DNA of 64,000 bases from Balaenoptera acutorostrata (GCF_949987535.1 NW_026645881.1:1-64000); one strand, 5' to 3'. Counted from the stretch's first letter, positions 10,556-24,626 are shown. A program made the numbers and translations. The notes: generated from the sequence alone by a model not told the origin.

Positions 10556-12314
10556 GGATTGACCATATCTAGACCCACAGCTGATTGAGACATAAGGGTG
10601 GACACTCTTGGGGCTGAGAGGTTCGGTGAGGTTGGGTGAGCCAACGCAGACCCTTTCAAGTAATACTGCATGGTACCCATCCCATGGGTCCCAAATCTCC
10701 AGGTTCAAGGGCATCTTCCTACGTCGAAAACAGGCATGAGAAACCCAGAAGATGGTACACCGTGTGATCGGGAAAGGTTTCTAAAACGCACCTCATTTCT
10801 CATCTCCTTTGCTCGGGTTCGCCATTCCAGCCGATTTACTAGCCATCTCCCTCCTTGGAGAATCAGCACCTTTAACCTCCTGTTCCGTACAGGTTGCAAT
10901 TTGTCCTGAGGATGAACGGGAAGAGGGGGAACCAATGAGAGACTAGCTCTAGGTGTTGGGACAGGCACAGGTCACTCTATTTTCCCATCAGGAAGAAGAA
11001 TTAAGCACAAGCTCAGCCTGCCCCCCAGAACCAGAAGAGGGCCTGAAGCAATCCTGCGCTTTTGCGGCCAGCTCCCAAAAAAGCGAGTTGAAAAATGGAG
11101 CTCAGGGGCACTGCAATTCACAAACCTGCAGAGTTTTAAATGATACCTCTCGTCCACAAATATATTAAGGGAAGGCAACGAAGAGGCTTTGAAAGCAAGG
11201 CAGAATTGCAGGAAACAGATTTCAGGAGGTAGATTCGAATCGCCTTGAAAGCACATGAAAAGCGGCAAAACGTGGACAATGATGCCCTTGGCCAAAAAGG
11301 GCGTATGCGTTTTTTCCTGAATATATTCAGGAAAAAACGCATACGCCCTTTTTGGCCAACCAAGCAACCTGGAAAGGCCAATCAGCGCTCCAAAGAAGTC
11401 TCGCTTCCCAGCGGGCAAAAGGGCCATGCGGAAAAAAGTGTCCAAACCAGAAATGCAGGACCGGCCATGGAGAAATGGGAGCCTTGCTACGCTGATGGGT
11501 GGGATGTAAATTGCCAACAGCCACTCTGGAGAAGTGTACGGTGTGTTCTGAAACATCTAAAAAACACAGCTTGGAGAGCATAGGGCACTTCCACTCATGG
11601 GCGTATAAATTGGGAAAACTAAAAATCAGCAAGACACAGGCACCCCAAAGTTTAGGGCTGCTCTGTTGACAAGAACCCCCACTTCATTACACCTTAAATA
11701 TCCTAGGAAAGAGAAAAATGGATAAAGAAGTTGTGGTCCTCATGTACAATGGAATATCACTCAGCCATGAAATCCACGTCATAAGGCTAGTAGCAGCACG
11801 ATGAGTGGATTTAGGTACGACGATTCTAAGTGAAATAAGTCACACAGAAAAAGACACTTATCATAAGATATCACTTAGAGAGGGAATGTAAAAACCGCTA
11901 CACTTGAACTGAATTACAAAACAGAACAGAGTCACACGTTCAGGAAACACACTATGGCTGCTGAACGGGAAAGGTGAGGTGGGGTGATGCATAAAACAAG
12001 GGTTTCAAATTAGCTCAGATACCGTTCCATAAACCCAATATGTAAGAGACAAGACCTATTCCTTTTTCAGTGAACTGGACTCAACACCCCCTATTCACCG
12101 CACAAGAATATATCTGACTAGGAAGAATCTTCAAACCTATGTATTGATATCTCTCTGTAAGTGAGTCAAGGGGGTGTAAAGCGGCATAAACACAGCCGTG
12201 AAAAGCAGCTAAACCCCATTATAAAAATAAATTACTTTTCAAAACCCGTGAAACAAAGGCAGTGAAAGAGAGAGCAATTCTTACAAAATTCGTTCAGGGG
12301 CTGTGATGCAACCT
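10556..12314 (+). repeat. Satellite monomer 7 (1,759 bp)
   Basis: Palindrome 11288-11359; L1-derived part about 11361-12234. Apparently identical to monomers 5 and 6. Confidence 0.9.
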
Positions 12315-14073
12315 GGATTGACCATATCTAGACCCACAGCTGATTGAGACATAAGGGTGGACACTCTTGGGGCTGAGAGGTTCGGTGAGGTTGGGTGAGC
12401 CAACGCAGACCCTTTCAAGTAATACTGCATGGTACCCATCCCATGGGTCCCAAATCTCCAGGTTCAAGGGCATCTTCCTACGTCGAAAACAGGCATGAGA
12501 AACCCAGAAGATGGTACACCGTGTGATCGGGAAAGGTTTCTAAAACGCACCTCATTTCTCATCTCCTTTGCTCGGGTTCGCCATTCCAGCCGATTTACTA
12601 GCCATCTCCCTCCTTGGAGAATCAGCACCTTTAACCTCCTGTTCCGTACAGGTTGCAATTTGTCCTGAGGATGAACGGGAAGAGGGGGAACCAATGAGAG
12701 ACTAGCTCTAGGTGTTGGGACAGGCACAGGTCACTCTATTTTCCCATCAGGAAGAAGAATTAAGCACAAGCTCAGCCTGCCCCCCAGAACAAGAAGAGGG
12801 CCTGAAGCAATCCTGCGCTTTTGCGGCCAGCTCCCAAAAAAGCGAGATGAAAAATGGAGCTCAGGGGCACTGCAATTCACAAACCTGCAGAGTTTTAAAT
12901 GATACCTCTCGTCCACAAATATATTAAGGGAAGGCAACGAAGAGGCTTTGAAAGCAAGGCAGAATTGCAGGAAACAGATTTCAGGAGGTAGATTCGAATC
13001 GCCTTGAAAGCACATGAAAAGCGGCAAAACGTGGACAATGATGCCCTTGGCCAAAAAGGGCGTATGCGTTTTTTCCTGAATATATTCAGGAAAAAACGCA
13101 TACGCCCTTTTTGGCCAACCAAGCAACCTGGAAAGGCCAATCAGCGCTCCAAAGAAGTCTCGCTTCCCAGCGGCCAAAAGGGCCATGCGGAAAAAAGTGT
13201 CCAAACCAGAAATGCAGGACCGGCCATGGAGAAATGGGAGCCTTGCTACGCTGATGGGTGGGATGTAAATTGCCAACAGCCACTCTGGAGAAGTGTACGG
13301 TGTGTTCTGAAACATCTAAAAAACACAGCTTGGAGAGCATAGGGCACTTCCACTCATGGCCGTATAAATTGGGAAAACTAAAAATCAGCAAGACACAGGC
13401 ACCCCAAAGTTTAGGGCTGCTCTGTTGACAAGAACCCCCACTTCATTTCACCTTAAATATCCTAGGAAAGCGAAAAATGGATAAAGAAGTTGGGGTCTTC
13501 ATGTACAATGGAATATCACTCAGCCATGAAATCCACGTCATAAGGCTAGTAGCAGCACGATGAGTGGATTTAGGTACGACGATTCTAAGTGAAATAAGTC
13601 ACACAGAAAAAGACACTTATCATAAGATATCACTTCTAGAGGGAATGTAAAAACCGCTACACTTGAACTGAATTACAAAACAGAACAGAGTCACACGTTC
13701 AGGAAACACACTATGGCTGCTGAACGGGAAAGGTGAGGTGGGGTGATGCATAAAACAAGGGTTTCAAATTAGCTCAGATACCGTTCCATAAACCCAATAT
13801 GTAAGAGACAAGACCTATTCCTTTTTCAGTGAACTGGACTCAACACCCCCTATTCACCGCACAAGAATATATCTGACTAGGAAGAATCTTCAAACCTATG
13901 TATTGATATCTCTCTGTAAGTGAGTCAAGGGGGTGTAAAGCGGCATAAACACAGCCGTGAAAAGCAGCTAAACCCCATTATAAAAATAAATTACTTTTCA
14001 AAACCCGTGAAACAAAGGCAGTGAAAGAGAGAGCAATTCTTACAAAATTCGTTCAGGGGCTGTGATGCAACCT
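12315..14073 (+). repeat. Satellite monomer 8 (1,759 bp)
   Basis: Palindrome 13047-13118; L1-derived part about 13120-13993. It shares a rare set of variants with monomer 10 only: GAACAAGAAG near 12786, GCGAGATGAA near 12842, CATTTCACC near 13444, and GCGGCCAAAAGG near 13170. CATGGCCGTATAA near 13355 is also shared with monomer 10 but recurs in 29, 31 and 34. CACTTCTAGAGGG near 13631 is absent from monomer 10 but recurs in 28, 30, 33 and 35. Confidence 0.9.
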
Positions 14074-17020
14074 GGATTGACCATATCTAGACCCACAGCT
14101 GATTGAGACATAAGGGTGGACACTCTTGGGGCTGAGAGGTTCGGTGAGGTTGGGTGAGCCAACGCAGACCCTTTCAAGTAATACTGCATGGTACCCATCC
14201 CATGGGTCCCAAATCTCCAGGTTCAAGGGCATCTTCCTACGTCGAAAACAGGCATGAGAAACCCAGAAGATGGTACACCGTGTGATCGGGAAAGGTTTCT
14301 AAAACGCACCTCATTTCTCATCTCCTTTGCTCGGGTTCGCCATTCCAGCCGATTTACTAGCCATCTCCCTCCTTGGAGAATCAGCACCTTTAACCTCCTG
14401 TTCCGTACAGGTTGCAATTTGTCCTGAGGATGAACGGGAAGAGGGGGAACCAATGAGAGACTAGCTCTAGGTGTTGGGACAGGCACAGGTCACTCTATTT
14501 TCCCATCAGGAAGAAGAATTAAGCACAAGCTCAGCCTGCCCCCCAGAACCAGAAGAGGGCCTGAAGCAATCCTGCGCTTTTGCGGCCAGCTCCCAAAAAA
14601 GCGAGTTGAAAAATGGAGCTCAGGGGCACTGCAATTCACAAACCTGCAGAGTTTTAAATGATACCTCTCGTCCACAAATATATTAAGGGAAGGCAACGAA
14701 GAGGCTTTGAAAGCAAGGCAGAATTGCAGGAAACAGATTTCAGGAGGTAGATTCGAATCGCCTTGAAAGCACATGAAAAGCGGCAAAACGTGGACAATGA
14801 TGCCCTTGGCCAAAAAGGGCGTATGCGTTTTTTCCTGAATATATTCAGGAAAAAACGCATACGCCCTTTTTGGCCAACCAAGCAACCTGGAAAGGCCAAT
14901 CAGCGCTCCAAAGAAGTCTCGCTTCCCAGCGGGCAAAAGGGCCATGCGGAAAAAAGTGTCCAAACCAGAAATGCAGGACCGGCCATGGAGAAATGGGAGC
15001 CTTGCTACGCTGATGGGTGGGATGTAAATTGCCAACAGCCACTCTGGAGAAGTGTACGGTGTGTTCTGAAACATCTAAAAAACACAGCTTGGAGAGCATA
15101 GGGCACTTCCACTCATGGGCGTATAAATTGGGAAAACTAAAAATCAGCAAGACACAGGCACCCCAAAGTTTAGGGCTGCTCTGTTGACAAGAACCCCCAC
15201 TTCATTACACCTTAAATATCCTAGGAAAGAGAAAAATGGATAAAGAAGTTGGGGTCCTCATGTACAATGGAATATCACTCAGCCATGAAATCCACGTCAT
15301 AAGGCTAGTAGCAGCACGATGAGTGGATTTAGGTACGACGATTCTAAGTGAAATAAGTCACACAGAAAAAGACACTTATCATAAGATATCACTTAGAGAG
15401 GGAATGTAAAAACCGCTACACTTGAACTGAATTACAAAACAGAACAGAGTCACACGTTCAGGAAACACACTATGGCTGCTGAACGGGAAAGGTGAGGTGG
15501 GGTGATGCATAAAACAAGGGTTTCAAATTAGCTCAGATACCGTTCCATAAACCCAATATGTAAGAGACAAGACCTATTCCTTTTTCAGTGAACTGGACTC
15601 AACACCCCCTATTCACCGCACAAGAATATATCTGACTAGGAAGAATCTTCAAACCTATGTATTGATATCTCTCTGTAAGTGAGTCAAGGGGGTGTAAAGC
15701 GGCATAAACACAGCCGTGAAAAGCAGCTAAACCCCATTATAAAAATAAATTACTTTTCAAAACCCGTGAAACAAAGGCAGTGAAAGAGAGAGCAATTCTT
15801 ACAAAATTCGTTCAGGGGCTGTGATGCAACCTGGATTGACCATATCTAGACCCACAGCTGATTGAGACATAAGGGTGGACACTCTTGGGGCTGAGAGGTT
15901 CGGTGAGGTTGGGTGAGCCAACGCAGACCCTTTCAAGTAATACTGCATGGTACCCATCCCATGGGTCCCAAATCTCCAGGTTCAAGGGCATCTTCCTACG
16001 TCGAAAACAGGCATGAGAAACCCAGAAGATGGTACACCGTGTGATCGGGAAAGGTTTCTAAAACGCACCTCATTTCTCATCTCCTTTGCTCGGGTTCGCC
16101 ATTCCAGCCGATTTACTAGCCATCTCCCTCCTTGGAGAATCAGCACCTTTAACCTCCTGTTCCGTACAGGTTGCAATTTGTCCTGAGGATGAACGGGAAG
16201 AGGGGGAACCAATGAGAGACTAGCTCTAGGTGTTGGGACAGGCACAGGTCACTCTATTTTCCCATCAGGAAGAAGAATTAAGCACAAGCTCAGCCTGCCC
16301 CCCAGAACAAGAAGAGGGCCTGAAGCAATCCTGCGCTTTTGCGGCCAGCTCCCAAAAAAGCGAGATGAAAAATGGAGCTCAGGGGCACTGCAATTCACAA
16401 ACCTGCAGAGTTTTAAATGATACCTCTCGTCCACAAATATATTAAGGGAAGGCAACGAAGAGGCTTTGAAAGCAAGGCAGAATTGCAGGAAACAGATTTC
16501 AGGAGGTAGATTCGAATCGCCTTGAAAGCACATGAAAAGCGGCAAAACGTGGACAATGATGCCCTTGGCCAAAAAGGGCGTATGCGTTTTTTCCTGAATA
16601 TATTCAGGAAAAAACGCATACGCCCTTTTTGGCCAACCAAGCAACCTGGAAAGGCCAATCAGCGCTCCAAAGAAGTCTCGCTTCCCAGCGGCCAAAAGGG
16701 CCATGCGGAAAAAAGTGTCCAAACCAGAAATGCAGGACCGGCCATGGAGAAATGGGAGCCTTGCTACGCTGATGGGTGGGATGTAAATTGCCAACAGCCA
16801 CTCTGGAGAAGTGTACGGTGTGTTCTGAAACATCTAAAAAACACAGCTTGGAGAGCATAGGGCACTTCCACTCATGGCCGTATAAATTGGGAAAACTAAA
16901 AATCAGCAAGACACAGGCACCCCAAAGTTTAGGGCTGCTCTGTTGACAAGAACCCCCACTTCATTTCACCTTAAATATCCTAGGAAAGCGAAAAATGGAT
17001 AAAGAAGTTGGGGTCTTCAT
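12786..17020 (+). repeat. Two-monomer-offset sister tract (monomers 8 and 10)
   Basis: About 700 bp of monomer 8 (12786-13495) and of monomer 10 (16304-17013) share a set of rare variants that the intervening monomer 9 lacks. The offset is 3,518 bp, exactly two monomers. This is the footprint of an unequal exchange or conversion with a two-monomer register shift. Confidence 0.75.
14074..15832 (+). repeat. Satellite monomer 9 (1,759 bp)
   Basis: Palindrome 14806-14877; L1-derived part about 14879-15752. Matches monomers 5-7 except GTTGGGGTCC in place of GTTGTGGTCC near 15248. It sits between the two sister copies 8 and 10. It is the last copy with the GAGAGCAATTC spelling near its 3' end. Confidence 0.9.
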
Positions 17021-17591
17021 GTACAATGGAATATCACTCAGCCATGAAATCCACGTCATAAGGCTAGTAGCAGCACGATGAGTGGATTTAGGTACGACGA
17101 TTCTAAGTGAAATAAGTCACACAGAAAAAGACACTTATCATAAGATATCACTTAGAGAGGGAATGTAAAAACCGCTACAATTGAACTGAATTACAAAACA
17201 GAACAGAGTCACACGTTCAGGAAACACACTATGGCTGCTGAACGGGAAAGGTGAGGTGGGGTGATGCATAAAACAAGGGTTTCAAATTAGCTCCGATACC
17301 GTTCCATAAACCCAATATGTAAGAGACAAGACCTATTCCTTTTTCAGTGAACTGGACTCAACACCCCCTATTCACCGCACAAGAATATATCTGATGAGTA
17401 AGAATCTTCAAACCTATGTATTGATATCTCTCTGTAAGTGAGTCAAGGGGGTGTAAAGCGGCATAAACACAGCCGTGAAAAGCAGCTAAACCCCATTATA
17501 AAAATAAATTACTTTTCAAAACCCGCGAAACAAAGGCAGTGAAAGAGAGAGAAATTCTTACAAAATTCGTTCAGGGGCTGTGATGCAACCT
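15833..17591 (+). repeat. Satellite monomer 10 (1,759 bp)
   Basis: Palindrome 16565-16636; L1-derived part about 16638-17511. Sister of monomer 8 from about 16305 to 17020, then diverges. It is the first copy with GAGAGAAATTC at its 3' end, and it has CCCGCGAAAC (near 17522) and CTGATGAGTAAG (near 17391), shared with 11 and 12. Confidence 0.9.
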
Positions 17592-19350
17592 GGATTGACC
17601 ATATCTAGACCCACAGCTGATTGAGACATAAGGGTGGACACTCTTGGGGCTGAGAGGTTCGGTGAGGTTGGGTGAGCCAACGCAGACCCTTTCAAGTAAT
17701 ACTGCATGGTACCCATCCCATGGGTCCCAAATCTCCAGGTTCAAGGGCATCTTCCTACGTCGAAAACAGGCATGAGAAACCCAGAAGATGGTACACCGCG
17801 TGATCGGGAAAGGTTTCTAAAACGCACCTCATTTCTCATCTCCTTTGCTCGGGTTCGCCATTCCAGCCGATTTACTAGCCATCTCCCTCCTTGGAGAATC
17901 AGCACCTTTAACCTCCTGTTCCGTACAGGTTGCAATTTGTCCTGAGGATGAACGGGAAGAGGGGGAACCAATGAGAGACTAGCTCTAGGTGTTGGGACAG
18001 GCACAGGTCACTCTATTTTCCCATCAGGAAGAAGAATTAAGCACAAGCTCAGCCTGCCCCCCAGAACCAGAAGAGGGCCTGAAGCAATCCTGCGCTTTTG
18101 CGGCCAGCTCCCAAAAAAGCGAGTTGAAAAATGGAGCTCAGGGGCACTGCAATTCACAAACCTGCAGAGTTTTAAATGATACCTCTCGTCCACAAATATA
18201 TTAAGGGAAGGCAACGAAGAGGCTTTGAAAGCAAGGCAGAATTGCAGGAAACAGATTTCAGGAGGTAGATTCGAATCGCCTTGAAAGCACATGAAAAGCG
18301 GCAAAACGTGGACAATGATGCCCTTGGCCAAAAAGGGCGTATGCGTTTTTTCCTGAATATATTCAGGAAAAAACGCATACGCCCTTTTTGGCCAACCAAG
18401 CAACCTGGAAAGGCCAATCAGCGCTCCAAAGAAGTCTTGCTTCCCAGCGGGCAAAAGGGCCATGCGGAAAAAAGTGTCCAAACCAGAAATGCAGGACCGG
18501 CCATGGAGAAATGGGAGCCTTGCTACGCTGATGGGTGGGATGTAAATTGCCAACAGCCACTCTGGAGAAGTGTACGGTGTGTTCTGAAACATCTAAAAAA
18601 CACAGCTTGGAGAGCATAGGGCACTTCCACTCATGGGCGTATAAATTGGGAAAACTAAAAATCAGCAAGACACAGGCACCCCAAAGTTTAGGGCTGCTCT
18701 GTTGACAAGAACCCCCACTTCATTACACCTTAAATATCCTAGGAAAGCGAAAAATGGATAAAGAAGTTGGGGTCCTCATGTACAATGGAATATCACTCAG
18801 CCATGAAATCCACGTCATAAGGCTAGTAGCAGCACGATGAGTGGATTTAGGTACGACGATTCTAAGTGAAATAAGTCACACAGAAAAAGACACTTATCAT
18901 AAGATATCACTTAGAGAGGGAATGTAAAAACCGCTACACTTGAACTGAATTACAAAACAGAACAGAGTCACACGTTCAGGAAACACACTATGGCTGCTGA
19001 ACGGGAAAGGTGAGGTGGGGTGATGCATAAAACAAGGGTTTCAAATTAGCTCCGATACCGTTCCATAAACCCAATATGTAAGAGACAAGACCTATTCCTT
19101 TTTCAGTGAACTGGACTCAACACCCCCTATTCACCGCACAAGAATATATCTGATGAGTAAGAATCTTCAAACCTATGTATTGATATCTCTCTGTAAGTGA
19201 GTCAAGGGGGTGTAAAGCGGCATAAACACAGCCGTGAAAAGCAGCTAAACCCCATTATAAAAATAAATTACTTTTCAAAACCCGCGAAACAAAGGCAGTG
19301 AAAGAGAGAGAAATTCTTACAAAATTCGTTCAGGGGCTGTGATGCAACCT
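17592..19350 (+). repeat. Satellite monomer 11 (1,759 bp)
   Basis: Palindrome 18324-18395; L1-derived part about 18397-19270. Private changes are ACCGCGTGATC near 17796 (a CpG gained) and GTCTTGCTT near 18435 (a CpG lost). Confidence 0.9.
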
Positions 19351-21109
19351 GGATTGACCATATCTAGACCCACAGCTGATTGAGACATAAGGGTGGACAC
19401 TCTTGGGGCTGAGAGGTTCGGTGAGGTTGGGTGAGCCAACGCAGACCCTTTCAAGTAATACTGCATGGTACCCATCCCATGGGTCCCAAATCTCCAGGTT
19501 CAAGGGCATCTTCCTACGTCGAAAACAGGCATGAGAAACCCAGAAGATGGTACACCGTGTGATCGGGAAAGGTTTCTAAAACGCACCTCATTTCTCATCT
19601 CCTTTGCTCGGGTTCGCCATTCCAGCCGATTTACTAGCCATCTCCCTCCTTGGAGAATCAGCACCTTTAACCTCCTGTTCCGTACAGGTTGCAATTTGTC
19701 CTGAGGATGAACGGGAAGAGGGGGAACCAATGAGAGACTAGCTCTAGGGGTTGGGACAGGCACAGGTCACTCTATTTTCCCATCAGGAAGAAGAATTAAG
19801 CACAAGCTCAGCCTGCCCCCCAGAACCAGAAGAGGGCCTGAAGCAATCCTGCGCTTTTGCGGCCAGCTCCCAAAAAAGCGAGTTGAAAAATGGAGCTCAG
19901 GGGCACTGCAATTCACAAACCTGCAGAGTTTTAAATGATACCTCTCGTCCACAAATATATTAAGGGAAGGCAACGAAGAGGCTTTGAAAGCAAGGCAGAA
20001 TTGCAGGAAACAGATTTCAGGAGGTAGATTCGAATCGCCTTGAAAGCACATGAAAAGCGGCAAAACGTGGACAATGATGCCCTTGGCCAAAAAGGGCGTA
20101 TGCGTTTTTTCCTGAATATATTCAGGAAAAAACGCATACGCCCTTTTTGGCCAACCAAGCAACCTGGAAAGGCCAATCAGCGCTCCAAAGAAGTCTCGCT
20201 TCCCAGCGGGCAAAAGGGCCATGCGGAAAAAAGTGTCCAAACCAGAAATGCAGGACCGGCCATGGAGAAATGGGAGCCTTGCTACGCTGATGGGTGGGAT
20301 GTAAATTGCCAACAGCCACTCTGGAGAAGTGTACGGTGTGTTCTGAAACATCTAAAAAACACAGCTTGGAGAGCATAGGGCACTTCCACTCATGGGCGTA
20401 TAAATTGGGAAAACTAAAAATCAGCAAGACACAGGCACCCCAAAGTTTAGGGCTGCTCTGTTGACAAGAACCCCCACTTCATTACACCTTAAATATCCTA
20501 GGAAAGCGAAAAATGGATAAAGAAGTTGGGGTCCTCATGTACAATGGAATATCACTCAGCCATGAAATCCACGTCATAAGGCTAGTAGCAGCACGATGAG
20601 TGGATTTAGGTACGACGATTCTAAGTGAAATAAGTCACACAGAAAAAGACACTTATCATAAGATATCACTTAGAGAGGGAATGTAAAAACCGCTACACTT
20701 GAACTGAATTACAAAACAGAACAGAGTCACACGTTCAGGAAACACACTATGGCGGCTGAACGGGAAAGGTGAGGTGGGGTGATGCATAAAACAAGGGTTT
20801 CAAATTAGCTCCGATACCGTTCCATAAACCCAATATGTAAGAGACAAGACCTATTCCTTTTTCAGTGAACTGGACTCAACACCCCCTATTCACCGCACAA
20901 GAATATATCTGATGAGTAAGAATCTTCAAACCTATGTATTGATATCTCTCTGTAAGTGAGTCAAGGGGGTGTAAAGCGGCATAAACACAGCCGTGAAAAG
21001 CAGCTAAACCCCATTATAAAAATAAATTACTTTTCAAAACCCGCGAAACAAAGGCAGTGAAAGAGAGAGAAATTCTTACAAAATTCGTTCAGGGGCTGTG
21101 ATGCAACCT
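19351..21109 (+). repeat. Satellite monomer 12 (1,759 bp)
   Basis: Palindrome 20083-20154; L1-derived part about 20156-21029. It is the first copy with CTAGGGGTTGGG (near 19745), seen also in 13-15, 17, 18, 20, 22 and 24, and with ATGGCGGCTG near 20749. Confidence 0.9.
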
Positions 21110-22868
21110 GGATTGACCATATCTAGACCCACAGCTGATTGAGACATAAGGGTGGACACTCTTGGGGCTGAGAGGTTCGGTGAGGTTGGGTGAGCCAACG
21201 CAGACCCTTTCAAGTAATACTGCATGGTACCCATCCCATGGGTCCCAAATCTCCAGGTTCAAGGGCATCTTCCTACGTCGAAAACAGGCATGAGAAACCC
21301 AGAAGATGGTACACCGTGTGATCGGGAAAGGTTTCTAAAACGCACCTCATTTCTCATCTCCTTTGCTCGGGTTCGCCATTCCAGCCGATTTACTAGCCAT
21401 CTCCCTCCTTGGAGAATCAGCACCTTTAACCTCCTGTTCCGTACAGGTTGCAATTTGTCCTGAGGATGAACGGGAAGAGGGGGAACCAATGAGAGACTAG
21501 CTCTAGGGGTTGGGACAGGCACAGGTCACTCTATTTTCCCATCAGGAAGAAGAATTAAGCACAAGCTCAGCCTGCCCCCCAGAACCAGAAGAGGGCCTGA
21601 AGCAATCCTGCGCTTTTGCGGCCAGCTCCCAAAAAAGCGAGTTGAAAAATGGAGCTCAGGGGCACTGCAATTCACAAACCTGCAGAGTTTTAAATGATAC
21701 CTCTCGTCCACAAATATATTAAGGGAAGGCAACGAAGAGGCTTTGAAAGCAAGGCAGAATTGCAGGAAACAGATTTCAGGAGGTAGATTCGAATCGCCTT
21801 GAAAGCACATGAAAAGCGGCAAAACGTGGACAATGATGCCCTTGGCCAAAAAGGGCGTATGCGTTTTTTCCTGAATATATTCAGGAAAAAACGCATACGC
21901 CCTTTTTGGCCAACCAAGCAACCTGGAAAGGCCAATCAGCGCTCCAAAGAAGTCTCGCTTCCCAGCGGGCAAAAGGGCCATGCGGAAAAAAGTGTCCAAA
22001 CCAGAAATGCAGGACCGGCCATGGAGAAATGGGAGCCTTGCTACGCTGATGGGTGGGATGTAAATTGCCAACAGCCACTCTGGAGAAGTGTACGGTGTGT
22101 TCTGAAACATCTAAAAAACACAGCTTGGAGAGCATAGGGCACTTCCACTCATGGGCGTATAAATTGGGAAAACTAAAAATCAGCAAGACACAGGCACCCC
22201 AAAGTTTAGGGCTGCTCTGTTGACAAGAACCCCCACTTCATTACACCTTAAATATCCTAGGAAAGCGAAAAATGGATAAAGAAGTTGGGGTCTTCATGTA
22301 CAATGGAATATCACTCAGCCATGAAATCCACGTCATAAGGCTAGTAGCAGCACGATGAGTGGATTTAGGTACGACGATTCTAAGTGAAATAAGTCACACA
22401 GAAAAAGACACTTATCATAAGATATCACTTAGAGAGGGAATGTAAAAACCGCTACACTTGAACTGAATTACAAAACAGAACAGAGTCACACGTTCAGGAA
22501 ACACACTATGGCGGCTGAACGGGAAAGGTGAGGTGGGGTGATGCATAAAACAAGGGTTTCAAATTAGCTCCGATACCGTTCCATAAACCCAATATGTAAG
22601 AGACAAGACCTATTCCTTTTTCAGTGAACTGGACTCAACACCCCCTATTCACCGCACAAGAATATATCTGACTAGGAAGAATCTTCAAACCTATGTATTG
22701 ATATCTCTCTGTAAGTGAGTCAAGGGGGTGTAAAGCGGCATAAACACAGCCGTGAAAAGCAGCTAAACCCCATTATAAAAATAAATTACTTTTCAAAACC
22801 CGTGAAACAAAGGCAGTGAAAGAGAGAGAAATTCTTACAAAATTCGTTCAGGGGCTGTGATGCAACCT
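21110..22868 (+). repeat. Satellite monomer 13 (1,759 bp)
   Basis: Palindrome 21842-21913; L1-derived part about 21915-22788. The left half matches monomer 12. The right half has GGGGTCTTCATG near 22287 and reverts to CTGACTAGGAAG and CCCGTGAAAC. Confidence 0.9.
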
Positions 22869-24626
22869 GGATTGACCATATCTAGACCCACAGCTGATTG
22901 AGACATAAGGGTGGACACTCTTGGGGCTGAGAGGTTCGGTGAGGTTGGGTGAGCCAACGCAGACCCTTTCAAGTAATACTGCATGGTACCCATCCCATGG
23001 GTCCCAAATCTCCAGGTTCAAGGGCATTTTCCTACGTCGAAAACAGGCATGAGAAACCCAGAAGATGGTACACCGTGTGATCGGGAAAGGTTTCTAAAAC
23101 GCACCTCATTTCTCATCTCCTTTGCTCGGGTTCGCCATTCCAGCCGATTTACTAGCCATCTCCCTCCTTGGAGAATCAGCACCTTTAACCTCCTGTTCCG
23201 TACAGGTTGCAATTTGTCCTGAGGATGAACGGGAAGAGGGGGAACCAATGAGAGACTAGCTCTAGGGGTTGGGACAGGCACAGGTCACTCTATTTTCCCA
23301 TCAGGAAGAAGAATTAAGCACAAGCTCAGCCTGCCCCCCAGAACCAGAAGAGGGCCTGAAGCAATCCTGCGCTTTTGCGGCCAGCTCCCAAAAAAGCGAG
23401 TTGAAAAATGGAGCTCAGGGGCACTGCAATTCACAAACCTGCAGAGTTTTAAATGATACCTCTCGTCCACAAATATATTAAGGGAAGGCAACGAAGAGGC
23501 TTTGAAAGCAAGGCAGAATTGCAGGAAACAGATTTCAGGAGGTAGATTCGAATCGCCTTGAAAGCACATGAAAAGCTGCAAAACGTGGAAATGATGCCCT
23601 TGGCCAAAAAGGGCGTATGCGTTTTTTCCTGAATATATTCAGGAAAAAACGCATACGCCCTTTTTGGCCAACCAAGCAACCTGGAAAGGCCAATCAGCGC
23701 TCCAAAGAAGTCTCGCTTCCCAGCGGGCAAAAGGGCCATGCGGAAAAAAGTGTCCAAACCAGAAATGCAGGACCGGCCATGGAGAAATGGGAGCCTTGCT
23801 ACGCTGATGGGTGGGATGTAAATTGCCAACAGCCACTCTGGAGAAGTGTACGGTGTGTTCTGAAACATCTAAAAAACACAGCTTGGAGAGCATAGGGCAC
23901 TTCCACTCATGGGCGTATAAATTGGGAAAACTAAAAATCAGCAAGACACAGGCACCCCAAAGTTTAGGGCTGCTCTGTTGACAAGAACCCCCACTTCATT
24001 ACACCTTAAATATCCTAGGAAAGCGAAAAATGGATAAAGAAGTTGGGGTCTTCATGTACAATGGAATATCACTCAGCCATGAAATCCACGTCATAAGGCT
24101 AGTAGCAGCACGATGAGTGGATTTAGGTACGACGATTCTAAGTGAAATAAGTCACACAGAAAAAGACACTTATCATAAGATATCACTTAGAGAGGGAATG
24201 TAAAAACCGCTACACTTGAACTGAATTACAAAACAGAACAGAGTCACACGTTCAGGAAACACACTATGGCGGCTGAACGGGAAAGGTGAGGTGGGGTGAT
24301 GCATAAAACAAGGGTTTCAAATTAGCTCCGATACCGTTCCATAAACCCAATATGTAAGAGACAAGACCTATTCCTTTTTCAGTGAACTGGACTCAACACC
24401 CCCTATTCACCGCACAAGAATATATCTGACTAGGAAGAATCTTCAAACCTATGTATTGATATCTCTCTGTAAGTGAGTCAAGGGGGTGTAAAGCGGCATA
24501 AACACAGCCGTGAAAAGCAGCTAAACCCCATTATAAAAATAAATTACTTTTCAAAACCCGTGAAACAAAGACAGTGAAAGAGAGAGAAATTCTTACAAAA
24601 TTCGTTCAGGGGCTGTGATGCAACCT
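22869..24626 (+). repeat. Satellite monomer 14 (1,758 bp)
   Basis: Palindrome 23600-23671; L1-derived part about 23673-24546. One C is lost at GTGGAAATG near 23586. It has GGGCATTTTCC near 23024, shared with 15 and 18. Its 3' half (after about 23872) matches the 3' half of monomer 17 and forms the left edge of the three-monomer duplication. Confidence 0.9.
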
